Part shown: positions 36,401 through 43,980 of the stretch, piece by piece
How positions within the stretch are numbered: position 1 is the first letter of the stretch
Layout: each line of letters starts with the position of its first letter
Assembly: GCA_028285035.1 (NCBI GenBank)
Contig: JANQQF010000143.1
Coordinates: forward strand, 1-64,000
Source: Phycisphaerae bacterium
GTDB lineage: Bacteria > Chloroflexota > Anaerolineae > 4572-78 > J111
Direction of reading: 5' to 3'
DNA: 64,000 nt
The notes under the pieces: model-generated
The model's input: only the letters and a program-made list of their open reading frames with translations
Told to the model about the DNA's origin: nothing
Databases searched by the model: none
Made by a program: the position numbers and the translations under genes

Positions 36401-36692
36401 GGAAGCTTTGCGAGGTATTACCATCATCGATAAAGTCACCTCCCAACTCCCACTCAAAATCTGCACTACCACTGATATCAACCCAAGCAAAGGGAGCGAG
36501 AGCCTCTTCCCCTAAAGTTAAATTATCGTAGAGGGTATAAACGCCACTACTGGGGCTATGAGGGCGAGATTGGGTGATAGCTGAGTCGTGATGTGGGGTA
36601 TCGGTACTGGCAGCAGCAAGGCCAAAAATGGCCAGGGCCAGTCCGGTGATCGCAGTTAACAAAGCGGTAACGATTTTGAGCGTAGCGTTCAT
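33456..36692 (-). CDS. Large secreted protein: nidogen-like N-terminal domain and five DUF11 repeats
   Basis: A 1078-residue exported protein. Signal peptide about 1-28. N-terminal domain (about 50-275) shows a nidogen-like pattern (FIFPYYDEFYTEFRVSEKGYIFFES, NNFIAPFAGDLFG, IIQFSNVVWCCGQN, SFQVILEPDGSIHFQY) and is paralogous to the protein at 36908. A BACON-like segment (about 285-390) and five DUF11-type beta-sandwiches (about 395-525, 540-680, 690-805, 825-935, 945-1060) follow. The C-terminus is ALYLPIVVKP, resembling the tail of the secreted protein at 44968. AAAGGA precedes the ATG. Last of three surface genes on the minus strand; adhesion or matrix role inferred. Confidence 0.82.
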   Translation of the reverse strand: MNATLKIVTALLTAITGLALAIFGLAAASTDTPHHDSAITQSRPHSPSSGVYTLYDNLTLGEEALAPFAWVDISGSADFEWELGGDFIDDGNTSQSFPIDFIFPYYDEFYTEFRVSEKGYIFFESEGVDVGGGPLPGEIPQNDFGAGDGANNFIAPFAGDLFGYPGISRVYVRNDSSPRRTIIQFSNVVWCCGQNNPRSFQVILEPDGSIHFQYLKLIDFPGSLDNNQLIRIGLENLDGSTGDVYNQGLFDPDDSILWQDGLAIRYTRDISTATPIFVPGMEEIWDDPGIPFDVVGSLYLAGPETITRSFNLTHSLEFSSTTPSVAWLAGISHSTFISPISGTYTGTVPIELTVPGGAAFTDIATVTFTAESVEVPIVSDTFTVVYGPAHRDLQILKTLNPTIPPAEGGAFRYRLGITNTDYQNSGRAAIARSVVVTDLLPIGVVYEDCRRPPDYQRCGDSVVSSTIGSQTLVTWTVGMMDIDETDRIFLELRNTLPTGMVITNTANITLTDGIELGYPNQNSDSAVFTVASTDESNLNIYKEYPYPFNGQNFAAAGQVIPFDVFYYNDGREGRIGNVPITATVVDIIPEGTTFDRATTNRLYDGPQITPAISGPMSRTLTFSDVVADNGDWNQTRIRVWVNVPQSTTIGTLLTNTAQIDDGISNDSHQAVVEIASNTVNPFVDKQPSVDAFGETILPEPGKDYAYWITYGNRSVLTDATNFLMTDTLPASVTLISASPGEYITGPFVSEIDGSTVVTWSGDVLPAGATGQVLILVSIDEDVPKGTLLTNRIEITFTGTFTPASSESLIDELTLELASDINDSSKQVNNVEPNAGELVEYTITVSNSGDSSTPFTVTDVLPVGLTYDSHDTPAQGTVDVMGSTLSWTGGTVAAQSQESLTFRATVDGDALVGTMLRNTANIEGSGANINRSVDVTVSGGALASSLKMASPTDVTGGSAVTYTITVNNSSSASSSSVIVEDIIPLSTTLVITSFDPGSETVISTTEALTWVVGSLDPMSSKSLSFRLVMDQVQTNTVIQNVAYLKDLSDTVIVTMIATVTVRPEVETDGALYLPIVVKP

Positions 36693-36783
36693 AAGTAATC
36701 CTTTCTGCGGGTGGCTATATGAGGTTGTCGATCATTATGAGTTTGTCATACAACAAATTAATTGAATGTAGGCAAATAGTCCT

Positions 36784-36884
36784 AGTATTTCGCGGGGTGA
36801 ATCAAGCAACAGTTACTTACGGCGAAATACTTAGATAGTTGGGCGTTGCGAGGCTCGTTTCTATATAGTTATGGACGCCCAACT
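36784..36884. repeat. Two back-to-back inverted repeats between surface-protein genes
   Basis: First pair: AGTATTTCGC (36784-36793) with GCGAAATACT (36822-36831). Second pair: AGTTGGGCGT (36837-36846) with ACGCCCAACT (36875-36884). Both have perfect 10-bp arms and 28-nt interiors, spaced 5 bp apart. No T run follows on the minus strand. They fill the 215-bp gap and could be processing or antitermination structures. Confidence 0.65.
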
Positions 36885-36907
36885 GTCCTAGAAATTAAGG
36901 ATCGGGT

Positions 36908-38059
36908 TTATTCAACAGCTTGAATTGTCATAATCGTCTGAGGAGAGCTCTCCACAGCATCGGACATCGCCTCAAAGGATAAAACAGCTATATCACTGGG
37001 CGCGGCATCGGCTGGAATAGTGATCTCAATGGCTAGTGGCCCAGACTCGCCATTGCCCAAACTCGTTGGTTCAGCCACGGTAGCAAAGGTCCAACCATCG
37101 CTATCGGTGGCAGAGGTTGCGCTGGCCTCATTAATTTGCAAGGTGTGAGTCAGGGCAAAGGTGACATCAACACCACTTAAATTGAGAAGGTCCGCCGTCA
37201 AGGTTAAGGTTTCCCCACCATTGCCTTCGACAATAATAGTCTCGGGCATAAATTGTATCTGCCCTAAAATAGAATCACCCGGATCATAAAGCATAGCGGC
37301 TTCATCCACTAACATATCCGTTTCAGCCAAAAATCCACTATACAGGTTATGGCCCCGACTGCCGTCGCTGTTCTCAATCCCGGCAGTCAGATAACGTTTG
37401 GCAGTGCTATCCCCACCAATGGTTTTGTATTGGGTCAAAATACGACCATCTGGATATAAAACAATTTGGAAATCAACGACATCTTCCAAATTACAACACC
37501 AGTAGACCTGTGCGAATTGAATGATCAATCGCTGTTCTGGCTCAGTTTGCCGAGCGATATAAACGACCGAATCATCCGCATTCCGAAAAAGATCGGCTCC
37601 AATCGGCGCGATTAAATTGTGAATAGGGTCGATTGAGGAGGGAATATTTTGTGGGACGTTCCCGCCACTCGCTTCATCACCATCAAAATAAATATATCCG
37701 TTGTCGCTCACGTGAACTTGATTGTAAATCTGATCAAAAAACGGGAAGTAGAAGCCAATATCAATGGCGGCTGACCCGACGTTATCTTCAAAATCGCTGG
37801 GGGCAATCTGTTCATCACTCTCACTACTCACATCAATCCAGGCATACTCTGGCTGTGAAATCTCGTAACTAACCTCATCTGGGTTAAATGAGTTAAGCGA
37901 GGTTTCATTAAGTTGTAAACCATCATCGGCTTCAGGCAGTTGTGATGCCGTCGTTGGTTGAGTTATCCCGCTTGGTCCCGCAAAAACAACAAATACAGCA
38001 ATCCCAAACATCAGCAATATCATTAAACTTGTCAGCATCGAAAATAGTATTTTCTTCAT
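36908..38059 (-). CDS. Secreted nidogen-like domain protein, paralog of the neighbouring 1078-aa protein
   Basis: A 383-residue exported protein with signal peptide (about 1-28). Residues about 65-260 repeat the N-terminal domain of the gene at 33456: FYFPFFDQIYNQVHVSDNGYIYFDG, HNLIAPIGADLFR, IIQFAQVYWCCNL and DFQIVLYPDGRILTQYK. Both carry adjacent cysteines after Trp (WCC), a possible vicinal disulfide. A further beta-sandwich (about 275-380) follows, then the protein ends without anchor or DUF11 repeats. GAGGAGATCAAC precedes the ATG. It lies 30 bp after the LPETG-protein gene, so they share an operon. Confidence 0.78.
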   Translation of the reverse strand: MKKILFSMLTSLMILLMFGIAVFVVFAGPSGITQPTTASQLPEADDGLQLNETSLNSFNPDEVSYEISQPEYAWIDVSSESDEQIAPSDFEDNVGSAAIDIGFYFPFFDQIYNQVHVSDNGYIYFDGDEASGGNVPQNIPSSIDPIHNLIAPIGADLFRNADDSVVYIARQTEPEQRLIIQFAQVYWCCNLEDVVDFQIVLYPDGRILTQYKTIGGDSTAKRYLTAGIENSDGSRGHNLYSGFLAETDMLVDEAAMLYDPGDSILGQIQFMPETIIVEGNGGETLTLTADLLNLSGVDVTFALTHTLQINEASATSATDSDGWTFATVAEPTSLGNGESGPLAIEITIPADAAPSDIAVLSFEAMSDAVESSPQTIMTIQAVE

Positions 38060-38089
38060 CTGTTGATCTCCTCTAAAAGTGGCTCTTCA

Positions 38090-39661
38090 CTAATGTCTAG
38101 GTCTACGAATCAAGTAGTATCCTAGCGCCAGTCCAACACCAATGACAACACTCCAGAACATCACGTTTGACCACAACAGGGTTGGTTCACGAACGCCGGT
38201 CTCGGGCAAGGTTGTGACAATCGCTGGTGTTGCAGTGGGGGCAGCGACCGCCACTGCAGCGACCGTCGGGACGAGGGTTGGTGTGGGCGTTGGTCCACCA
38301 TCATCATCATCATCATCGTCGTCAGAAGGGGCACTGACCGCAGCCTGATCATTGTCAATGATATTTAATACCGCTGTATTCCCCGCGCTAGCCAGTATGG
38401 CTTCAGCGCTAGGGTTTGATAGGGTCAAATTAATCGTCTCTGTTCCTTCGACCAAATCATCATCGGTAATTGGTATCGTAAATGAGGCTGTGGTGGTGTT
38501 GGCCGGGATCGTTAGCGTACCACTACTGCTGCTATAATCTGAGCCAGCCGTGGCTGACCCATCAGAGGTGGCATACTCAACGGTTACAGTCAGTGGTGTG
38601 GCAAAACTTAAGACGACCGTAACTGTTGCAGTCCCTGCACTTTCATCAACATCAATCGTTACCGTACTAAAACTGATCTCCGGCGTCCCAACCACCACGT
38701 GGGTCGTTGAGATGGGTGCGGAAATACAGCCAAAACGATCTGTCATCGTCAAGGCAACGGTGTAGGTGCCAGGGGCAGTGTAAGTGACCGACGGCGTAGC
38801 ATCAGTACTGCTCGCCCCATTGCCCAGATCCCAGAGATAGGTGTAGGGCGTGTCACCGCTCAAGCCAGTGTTGGTCTCACTAAAGGTGACGGCTGTGTTC
38901 ACGACCGTTGGGCTGGCCGGACTACTATTGAGGGTGATTGCACCACTATCGATCGAGTAGGTAAAGTTTAGATCAAAGGCCGTACCAGCATTCGTGTCCG
39001 CTACATTATCACGCACTCGGAGGGATAGTGTATTTCGCCCGATACGCTTTAGGGTATTGACTAGAACTGGGTCAAGGGCCAGACTGGAAACCCCACCTGT
39101 TTCATCACCAGGAATGTTTGTAAAAAATGCAGTGCCATTATAGGCAACCGAAACCTGCCCAGGCGTGGCGGCAGCGTGTAATCGTAACGGATTAACGGCG
39201 GTGACGGAAGCGATGTCAGCATTCAAAGGGATGCAAAAATTCTTGCGAATAAAGAGAAATTGAGGCAAAGGAGCGGCTGGGATTTCAAAACGGCCATTGG
39301 CATCAGGCCCAGTGCCTGGCGAACCACCCCAGATAAAATCAGCCTGGGTGGTAGCATCAGCCAATGGATCACCCCACCCAGCCAATCGGCTAGCCGGATA
39401 GGAGTTGAGCCAAGTGCTGTCATCAAAGGTGGAATCTCGCCAATTAGGGTCGGGGTCCAACAAGTTCGCCTGAAGAACCGTCACTTCAGGAAATTGTCCC
39501 GGCAAAATCGCAGGATCAGGATCACTAATAATCAGGACCGAGTCATCGGGATACCCAGCGAATACGGGTAACAAACCAAGTCCTAGTATCAATCCAAGAA
39601 TGACGACCATACCCAGTTTTAAAAAACGAGGAACGTAGAGTCCAAGCGGCAGTTGTGGCAT
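38090..39661 (-). CDS. LPETG-anchored surface protein with PKD and Calx-beta domains
   Basis: A 523-residue exported protein. Signal peptide at about 1-36. A lectin-like N-terminal half (about 38-235) is unrecognised. PKD domain (about 245-325: YTYLWDLGNGASSTDATPSVTYTAPGTYTVALTMTD), then a Calx-beta domain (about 328-440: ISFSTVTIDVDESAGTATVTV, TIPITDDDLVEGTETINLTLSNP), which normally binds calcium. A run of eight Asp and a Pro/Thr linker follow. LPETG at 485-489 is followed by a hydrophobic helix and RRPRH, a textbook sortase signal. No sortase gene is in this window. First gene of the surface operon; AGAGGGG precedes the ATG. Confidence 0.82.
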   Translation of the reverse strand: MPQLPLGLYVPRFLKLGMVVILGLILGLGLLPVFAGYPDDSVLIISDPDPAILPGQFPEVTVLQANLLDPDPNWRDSTFDDSTWLNSYPASRLAGWGDPLADATTQADFIWGGSPGTGPDANGRFEIPAAPLPQFLFIRKNFCIPLNADIASVTAVNPLRLHAAATPGQVSVAYNGTAFFTNIPGDETGGVSSLALDPVLVNTLKRIGRNTLSLRVRDNVADTNAGTAFDLNFTYSIDSGAITLNSSPASPTVVNTAVTFSETNTGLSGDTPYTYLWDLGNGASSTDATPSVTYTAPGTYTVALTMTDRFGCISAPISTTHVVVGTPEISFSTVTIDVDESAGTATVTVVLSFATPLTVTVEYATSDGSATAGSDYSSSSGTLTIPANTTTASFTIPITDDDLVEGTETINLTLSNPSAEAILASAGNTAVLNIIDNDQAAVSAPSDDDDDDDDGGPTPTPTLVPTVAAVAVAAPTATPAIVTTLPETGVREPTLLWSNVMFWSVVIGVGLALGYYLIRRPRH

Positions 39662-39709
39662 AACAGAACCCCCCTCTAATTGGGATGAATGAGTTGTGAG
39701 GAAACGTTT

Positions 39710-39791
39710 ACTGACCCAATCATAACTTTTAAGTTTTTTGTGATGATTTATGGGGCAAGAAATTTAGTTTTATTTCTATGTTTGGATCAGT
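39710..39791 (-). repeat. Short interspersed inverted-repeat element, copy D (reverse orientation)
   Basis: 82 bp in the opposite orientation to copies A-C. Read on the minus strand it starts ACTGATCCAAACATAGAAA, contains a diverged AAACTAAATTTCTTG core, and ends AAGTTATGATTGGGTCAGT. It lies 50 bp upstream of the LPETG-protein gene. Confidence 0.75.
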
Positions 39792-39831
39792 ACAACATAT
39801 TCAATTATTGTAAACAAGTGGAACGTAATTT

Positions 39832-39875
39832 GTGTCAAATCAATTTGACACCATGACTTTTGGGCTACAAAAGTC
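39832..39875. promoter_or_regulatory. Operator-like palindrome and adjacent hairpin
   Basis: GTGTCAAAT (39832-39840) and ATTTGACAC (39843-39851) are perfect 9-bp arms around CA, the geometry of a dimeric regulator site. GACTTTT (39855-39861) and AAAAGTC (39869-39875) form a second stem 4 bp on. Placed about 170 bp upstream of the surface-protein operon. Confidence 0.45.
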
Positions 39876-40021
39876 AATTCATTATGACCGATTTTTAGAG
39901 GAATGACAAATGGTCGTTTAGTAAGCTAGAGAGGCTAACAAACTATATCTGATCATAGATTAGAAGATAAGCGAATTTGTACTCATAGGCGTAGAAATGT
40001 CTGGACCTATAGTAGTCACGA

Positions 40022-41368
40022 CTACCCACTATTTTCAATAACTTTTTGGGTAGAGTAGAGCGCCAACTGAGGGCCATCTTGGGCTGGCTCTTCATCCAAA
40101 CCAAAAAGCTGACGGGCGGTAAAACTATAAGCGGCACCTTGACCCTTAGCTGCTTCTCGCTTCAAACGAATGGTGGGCTGATGCAAAATTTTATTGACCA
40201 AACGATGGCTCATTGTGGATACCAGCTCCTGCTCACGGTCACTCAAATCAACCCGATTGAAAAGACGAGTTAGCTCATTCTGTCGCAGATCTTCAATTAT
40301 TTGCCGTAGTTCCGTAATAGTTGACACGACATCCAATGAAGCCCACCAATCTAAAAAGGCATCGGCCTCCTCCTGAACAATGCCTTCAACACGTGGGATC
40401 TCCAACTTCCGCTCTCGAACGTTATCATCAGCTTGCGTTTGTAAATCATCAATATCTTGAAGATGGACATTGGCTAGTTCAGTCACATCCTCATCCACAT
40501 CGCGAGGCAAAGCAATGTCGATGATCAACAACGGACGCTCTGGTCGAGCAACCATCGCGGGCTCAAGTAGCCTCCGGTTGAGAATGGTATGAGGGGCACC
40601 GGTGCAGCTAATGATGATATCAGCTTCGATCATGCTCTCGGTTAATTGTTGGAAGGTGACCACCTTCCCTCCCCATTCGGAGGCCAGCTTCTCGGCATTT
40701 TCATAGGTTCGGTTGGCAACCGTAATTCCAGCAATACCTCGTCGTTGCAAGGCCTTGACCGCAATCGTACCCATCTCCCCGGCCCCAATCATCAAGACGT
40801 GTTGTTGCGACAAATCACCTAGCAAATGACTCGCTCGGGAGGCAGCGACAGAGCTAATTGAGGCTGGATTGACTCCGATGGCGGTTTCGGTTCGGGCCCG
40901 TTTGCCAGTATGAATTGCGGCCCGAAACTGAGCTGACAAAATCGTCCCAATGGCATTTTGCGACTGAGCGGCTTCATAAGCCTCAGTAATTTGCCCTAAA
41001 ATCTGGGGTTCCCCTAAAACCATTGAGTCCAACCCACAGGCCACACGCATCAAATGACGTACAGCAGTCTCATTGTGTTCGATGTAAAGATGATCGATAA
41101 ATTCCGCAGGTTCAATATCACAGGAGAGACCTAAAAAGTCGATAATGGCTTCCTTGGCCACTTCACGATTTTGCACGACGGCGTAAACTTCCAGTCGATT
41201 ACACGTCGATAGAATCACCCCCTCATTGACATCATTCAAGTGAGCCTGTTTATGTGTCGCATCAAAATGGGTCAAGGCGGAGCGAAGGCTGGTCGCATTA
41301 AAAGCCAGTTGCTCTCGCAGCTCAATCGAGGCTGTTTTATGATTCAAACCAATCAGTAATATGTCCAT
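40022..41368 (-). CDS. hemA: Glutamyl-tRNA reductase
   Basis: A 448-residue enzyme making glutamate-1-semialdehyde from glutamyl-tRNA, the first step of C5 tetrapyrrole synthesis. MDILLIGLNHKTASIELREQLAF is diagnostic. Nucleophile Cys56 is in ILSTCNRLEVYA. FRAAIHTGKRARTETAIGVNPASISSVAASRA and the NADPH-binding GAGEMGTIAVKALQRRGI follow, then the C-terminal dimerisation helix region. Complete for the family. It follows moeA by about 40 bp on the same strand. No other hem gene is adjacent. Confidence 0.95.
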   Translation of the reverse strand: MDILLIGLNHKTASIELREQLAFNATSLRSALTHFDATHKQAHLNDVNEGVILSTCNRLEVYAVVQNREVAKEAIIDFLGLSCDIEPAEFIDHLYIEHNETAVRHLMRVACGLDSMVLGEPQILGQITEAYEAAQSQNAIGTILSAQFRAAIHTGKRARTETAIGVNPASISSVAASRASHLLGDLSQQHVLMIGAGEMGTIAVKALQRRGIAGITVANRTYENAEKLASEWGGKVVTFQQLTESMIEADIIISCTGAPHTILNRRLLEPAMVARPERPLLIIDIALPRDVDEDVTELANVHLQDIDDLQTQADDNVRERKLEIPRVEGIVQEEADAFLDWWASLDVVSTITELRQIIEDLRQNELTRLFNRVDLSDREQELVSTMSHRLVNKILHQPTIRLKREAAKGQGAAYSFTARQLFGLDEEPAQDGPQLALYSTQKVIENSG

Positions 41369-41409
41369 TTTTGTAAACCTATATCAACTTTTTAATTGTA
41401 AGTCCTCGG

Positions 41410-42636
41410 TTAACGAACTGGAATTGTCTCCAAAATTATAGCGTCAACAACTGAGCCAGCCGCAAAATCACCTTGACCGTGGGGCAAAATAATCAGCCCA
41501 TTGGCTCCACTCATCGACAGTAATCGCCCAGATCCTTGAAAGCCAGTTGTCGAGGCTAATAGCGTGCCATTTGCCTGTCGGGTTAGAACGACCCGCTGAA
41601 ACTCAGTTCGGGCGGCCCCGTGCTTTACATCGTGGGCCAAAACAGCTTTCTCACGGACACGTTGCGTCTCCAAGTGGCCTGCCATTTTCAGCAAGGCAGG
41701 GCGGACAAAGACCTCAAAACTAACCAAAGCACTGACTGGAAAACCAGGCATCGCAAAACAAGGCTTCCCATCGACCATAGCAAAGGTCACGGGCTTGCCT
41801 GGCTTGGTATTAACTCGTCCAAAATGCACTGTACCACGATTGGCTAAGTAGGGTTTAACCAAATCAAGCTGCCCCATCGAGACACCACCAGACGTTAGTA
41901 ACACATCAGCCGACTGGAGAGCCTGTTCAATCGTATCTTGCAGTCGTCCCGCCTTGTCCTTGACAATCCCCATATCAACGGGTGTTGCTCCCGCCTGCCG
42001 CACTGCATTCATCAGCGAGAAGCGATTAGCATCTCGAATTTGGCCAGGATTTGGGGTTTCGTGTGGCTCAACAATTTCATCGCCCGTAGACATCACCGCC
42101 ACGCTTGGCCGACGATGGACCACGACCTCACTTTTACCGACTGTACCGAGCAAGCCCATTTCAGCCGGGCCAATCACCGTTCCCTGACGCATGACCAATT
42201 GACCTTCTTCAATATCTTGCCCGATTGGTCGAATATAGTTGCCAGTCCGAATGTTGGTATCACGAATGTGAACTCGACCATCTTCCTCGGCCGTATCCTC
42301 AATCATCACCATTGCATCTGCGCCTGGAGGGAGTGGTGCGCCCGTTGTCACCCGGGCGACTGTCCCTGGTTTGACTACAACGTCGGCCACATACCCCGCT
42401 GTTTGATCCCCCACGATTTCACGCCAGCCATCACCATCACTGGCTACAACCGCATAACCATCCACACTTGCGGCAGGAAATGGGGGCATCGGCTCAGCCG
42501 CCACAACATCTTCGGCTAAAACAAAGCCCAGTGCTTCGCCAAAAGGCAAGGTGATGGGCGATAAAACAGCAATTTCTCGATAAATGATGGCCAAGGCTTC
42601 ATCAATCGGAATCATAGGATAGGGTGATTCTGGCAT
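41410..42636 (-). CDS. moeA: Molybdopterin molybdenumtransferase MoeA
   Basis: A 408-residue enzyme inserting molybdate into adenylylated molybdopterin. It has PFPAASVDGYAVVASDGDG, GTVARVTTGAPLPPGADAMVMIEDT, PSVAVMSTGDEIVEPHETPNPGQIRDAN, LLTSGGVSMGQLDLVKPYL and KPVTFAMVDGKPCFAMPGFPVSALVSFEVFVRPAL: all the MoeA domains in order. TTGAGG precedes the ATG. Its presence implies molybdoenzymes in the genome, consistent with the MOSC gene at 30807. Confidence 0.94.
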   Translation of the reverse strand: MPESPYPMIPIDEALAIIYREIAVLSPITLPFGEALGFVLAEDVVAAEPMPPFPAASVDGYAVVASDGDGWREIVGDQTAGYVADVVVKPGTVARVTTGAPLPPGADAMVMIEDTAEEDGRVHIRDTNIRTGNYIRPIGQDIEEGQLVMRQGTVIGPAEMGLLGTVGKSEVVVHRRPSVAVMSTGDEIVEPHETPNPGQIRDANRFSLMNAVRQAGATPVDMGIVKDKAGRLQDTIEQALQSADVLLTSGGVSMGQLDLVKPYLANRGTVHFGRVNTKPGKPVTFAMVDGKPCFAMPGFPVSALVSFEVFVRPALLKMAGHLETQRVREKAVLAHDVKHGAARTEFQRVVLTRQANGTLLASTTGFQGSGRLLSMSGANGLIILPHGQGDFAAGSVVDAIILETIPVR

Positions 42637-42984
42637 AATTTACCTCAAGGTAAACAATTGTGAATTATTGTCAGTCGTCAATTGTGACCTAAGCTGATAC
42701 AGCTATTACGATTGAAGGCTCTCTCAAACTTTAAAAATCCTTGTAAGCTCGCAACACATAACTTACAGGCTATGTCTGAAATCGTTAACTTTCAATGAAC
42801 AGAAAATGAAGATTTAGTATACTCCAATGTGGCAAAAGTTCAATTTTGCACAAACGATGAATGCAAATTTATTTTAAGGGTAGCCGAGATTTCCAATCTC
42901 GCTAGATGGACGTCTTACAGAGGAAGGAAACCTTGGCTGAGTAACTAGTGTTCCGTTGAAACTTGATCGAAAATGACCAAGCGC
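42637..42984. other. Intergenic region, no gene seen
   Basis: AT-rich. A short hairpin GAGATT/AATCTC at about 42888-42902 lies in TAGCCGAGATTTCCAATCTCG. No RNA gene, terminator with T run or repeat copy is convincing. It must hold the moeA promoter. Confidence 0.45.
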
Positions 42985-43980
42985 TTACGCTCGCCAATCC
43001 TGATCTGGGGCTGGCTTATTATCTAGAATTGTTTCAATCCGCTCCATAATTTCTGGAGTCAATTGACCCACCACATCTAGGGCCTGCATATTTTCTACGA
43101 TCTGCTCCGGTTTAGAGGCCCCAGTAATGACACTACTGACATGAGGGTTCTTCAAACACCACGCTAAAGCTAATTTAGCCATGCTGGTCCCTAATTCTTC
43201 CGCAATTGCGGTTAACTGGCGGACCTTTTCGATATTTTTTTGGCCTTCAGCGCCAAGCAAAATCTCGCGCAGCCATTGATATTCTGGTAAAGCCAATCGA
43301 GAGTCATCGGGCACGCCGTTATTGTATTTCCCAGTGAGAATCCCACTCGCCAACGGACTCCAGGTTGTCGTCCCCATCCCAAATTCAGCGTATGGACGCA
43401 AATACTCCTTTTCGACCCGTTCACGATGAAGCATACTATATTGAGGCTGTTCCATCGTTGGCGGAATTAGATGCTCACGACGGGCGATGTGGTAGGCCTC
43501 CATAATCTGTTCGGCACTCCACTCGCTGGTTCCCCAGTAAAAGGCTTTCCCCTGGTTGATCAAAAAGGTCATGGCTCGGACCGTTTCTTCGATGGGGGTA
43601 TGTAAATCGGGGCGATGGCAGTAAAGTAGATCAACATAATCCATTTGTAATCGAGCCAAAGCAGCGTTGGTTCCCTCGATAACGTGCTTTCGTGACAACC
43701 CCTTGTCATTGGGACCTTCGCCTCCCCAATAAATTTTAGTGGAGATAACTAAATCAGAGCGCTTCCAGCCACTGCGCTGCAAAATATTACCCATCATCGT
43801 TTCGGCATCCCCCGCCGCATACCCTTCCGCATTATCAAAAAAGTTCACACCGGCCTCATACGCGGCCTGCATACACCCTTCGGAAATGTCCTCTGCATTC
43901 TGATCGCCAAACGTCACCCACGCTCCAAAAGATAGGGCCGAGACCTGCAACCCTGATGAACCAAGAAATCGATACTCCAT
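42985..43980 (-). CDS. Aldo/keto reductase (potassium-channel beta-subunit-like)
   Basis: A 331-residue NADPH-dependent reductase. MEYRFLGSSGLQVSALSFGAWVTFG opens it. The catalytic tetrad is visible as Asp and Tyr in FFDNAEGYAAGDAE, Lys in LVISTKIYWGG and His in LLYCHRPD. GLSRKHVIEGTNAALARLQMDYVDLL and SVITGASKPEQIVENMQAL are typical of the Kv-beta-like subgroup. AAAGGA lies before the ATG. It probably reduces aldehydes or ketones; monocistronic. Confidence 0.9.
   Translation of the reverse strand: MEYRFLGSSGLQVSALSFGAWVTFGDQNAEDISEGCMQAAYEAGVNFFDNAEGYAAGDAETMMGNILQRSGWKRSDLVISTKIYWGGEGPNDKGLSRKHVIEGTNAALARLQMDYVDLLYCHRPDLHTPIEETVRAMTFLINQGKAFYWGTSEWSAEQIMEAYHIARREHLIPPTMEQPQYSMLHRERVEKEYLRPYAEFGMGTTTWSPLASGILTGKYNNGVPDDSRLALPEYQWLREILLGAEGQKNIEKVRQLTAIAEELGTSMAKLALAWCLKNPHVSSVITGASKPEQIVENMQALDVVGQLTPEIMERIETILDNKPAPDQDWRA

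Larger units (their letters stand above)
39662..40021. other. Upstream region of the surface-protein operon
   Basis: Contains repeat copy D (39710-39791) and two inverted repeats (39832-39851 and 39855-39875). No gene is seen. The hemA stop lies just beyond, so this 360-bp block must hold the promoter for the minus-strand surface operon. Confidence 0.6.

Noticed and set aside
33682..36515. Several plus-strand open frames of 60-135 residues across the DUF11 gene
   Set aside because: All lie inside the 1078-residue coding sequence on the other strand, which has clear domains, signal peptide and ribosome binding site.
38296..38335. ATC/GAT trinucleotide run, considered as a microsatellite or CRISPR-like repeat
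   Set aside because: It encodes the eight-Asp stretch of the LPETG protein; no spacers or unit structure.
42880..42910. GAGATT/AATCTC mini-hairpin considered as a terminator
   Set aside because: Only 6 bp with no T run and about 70 bp from the nearest stop; recorded only within the intergenic note.
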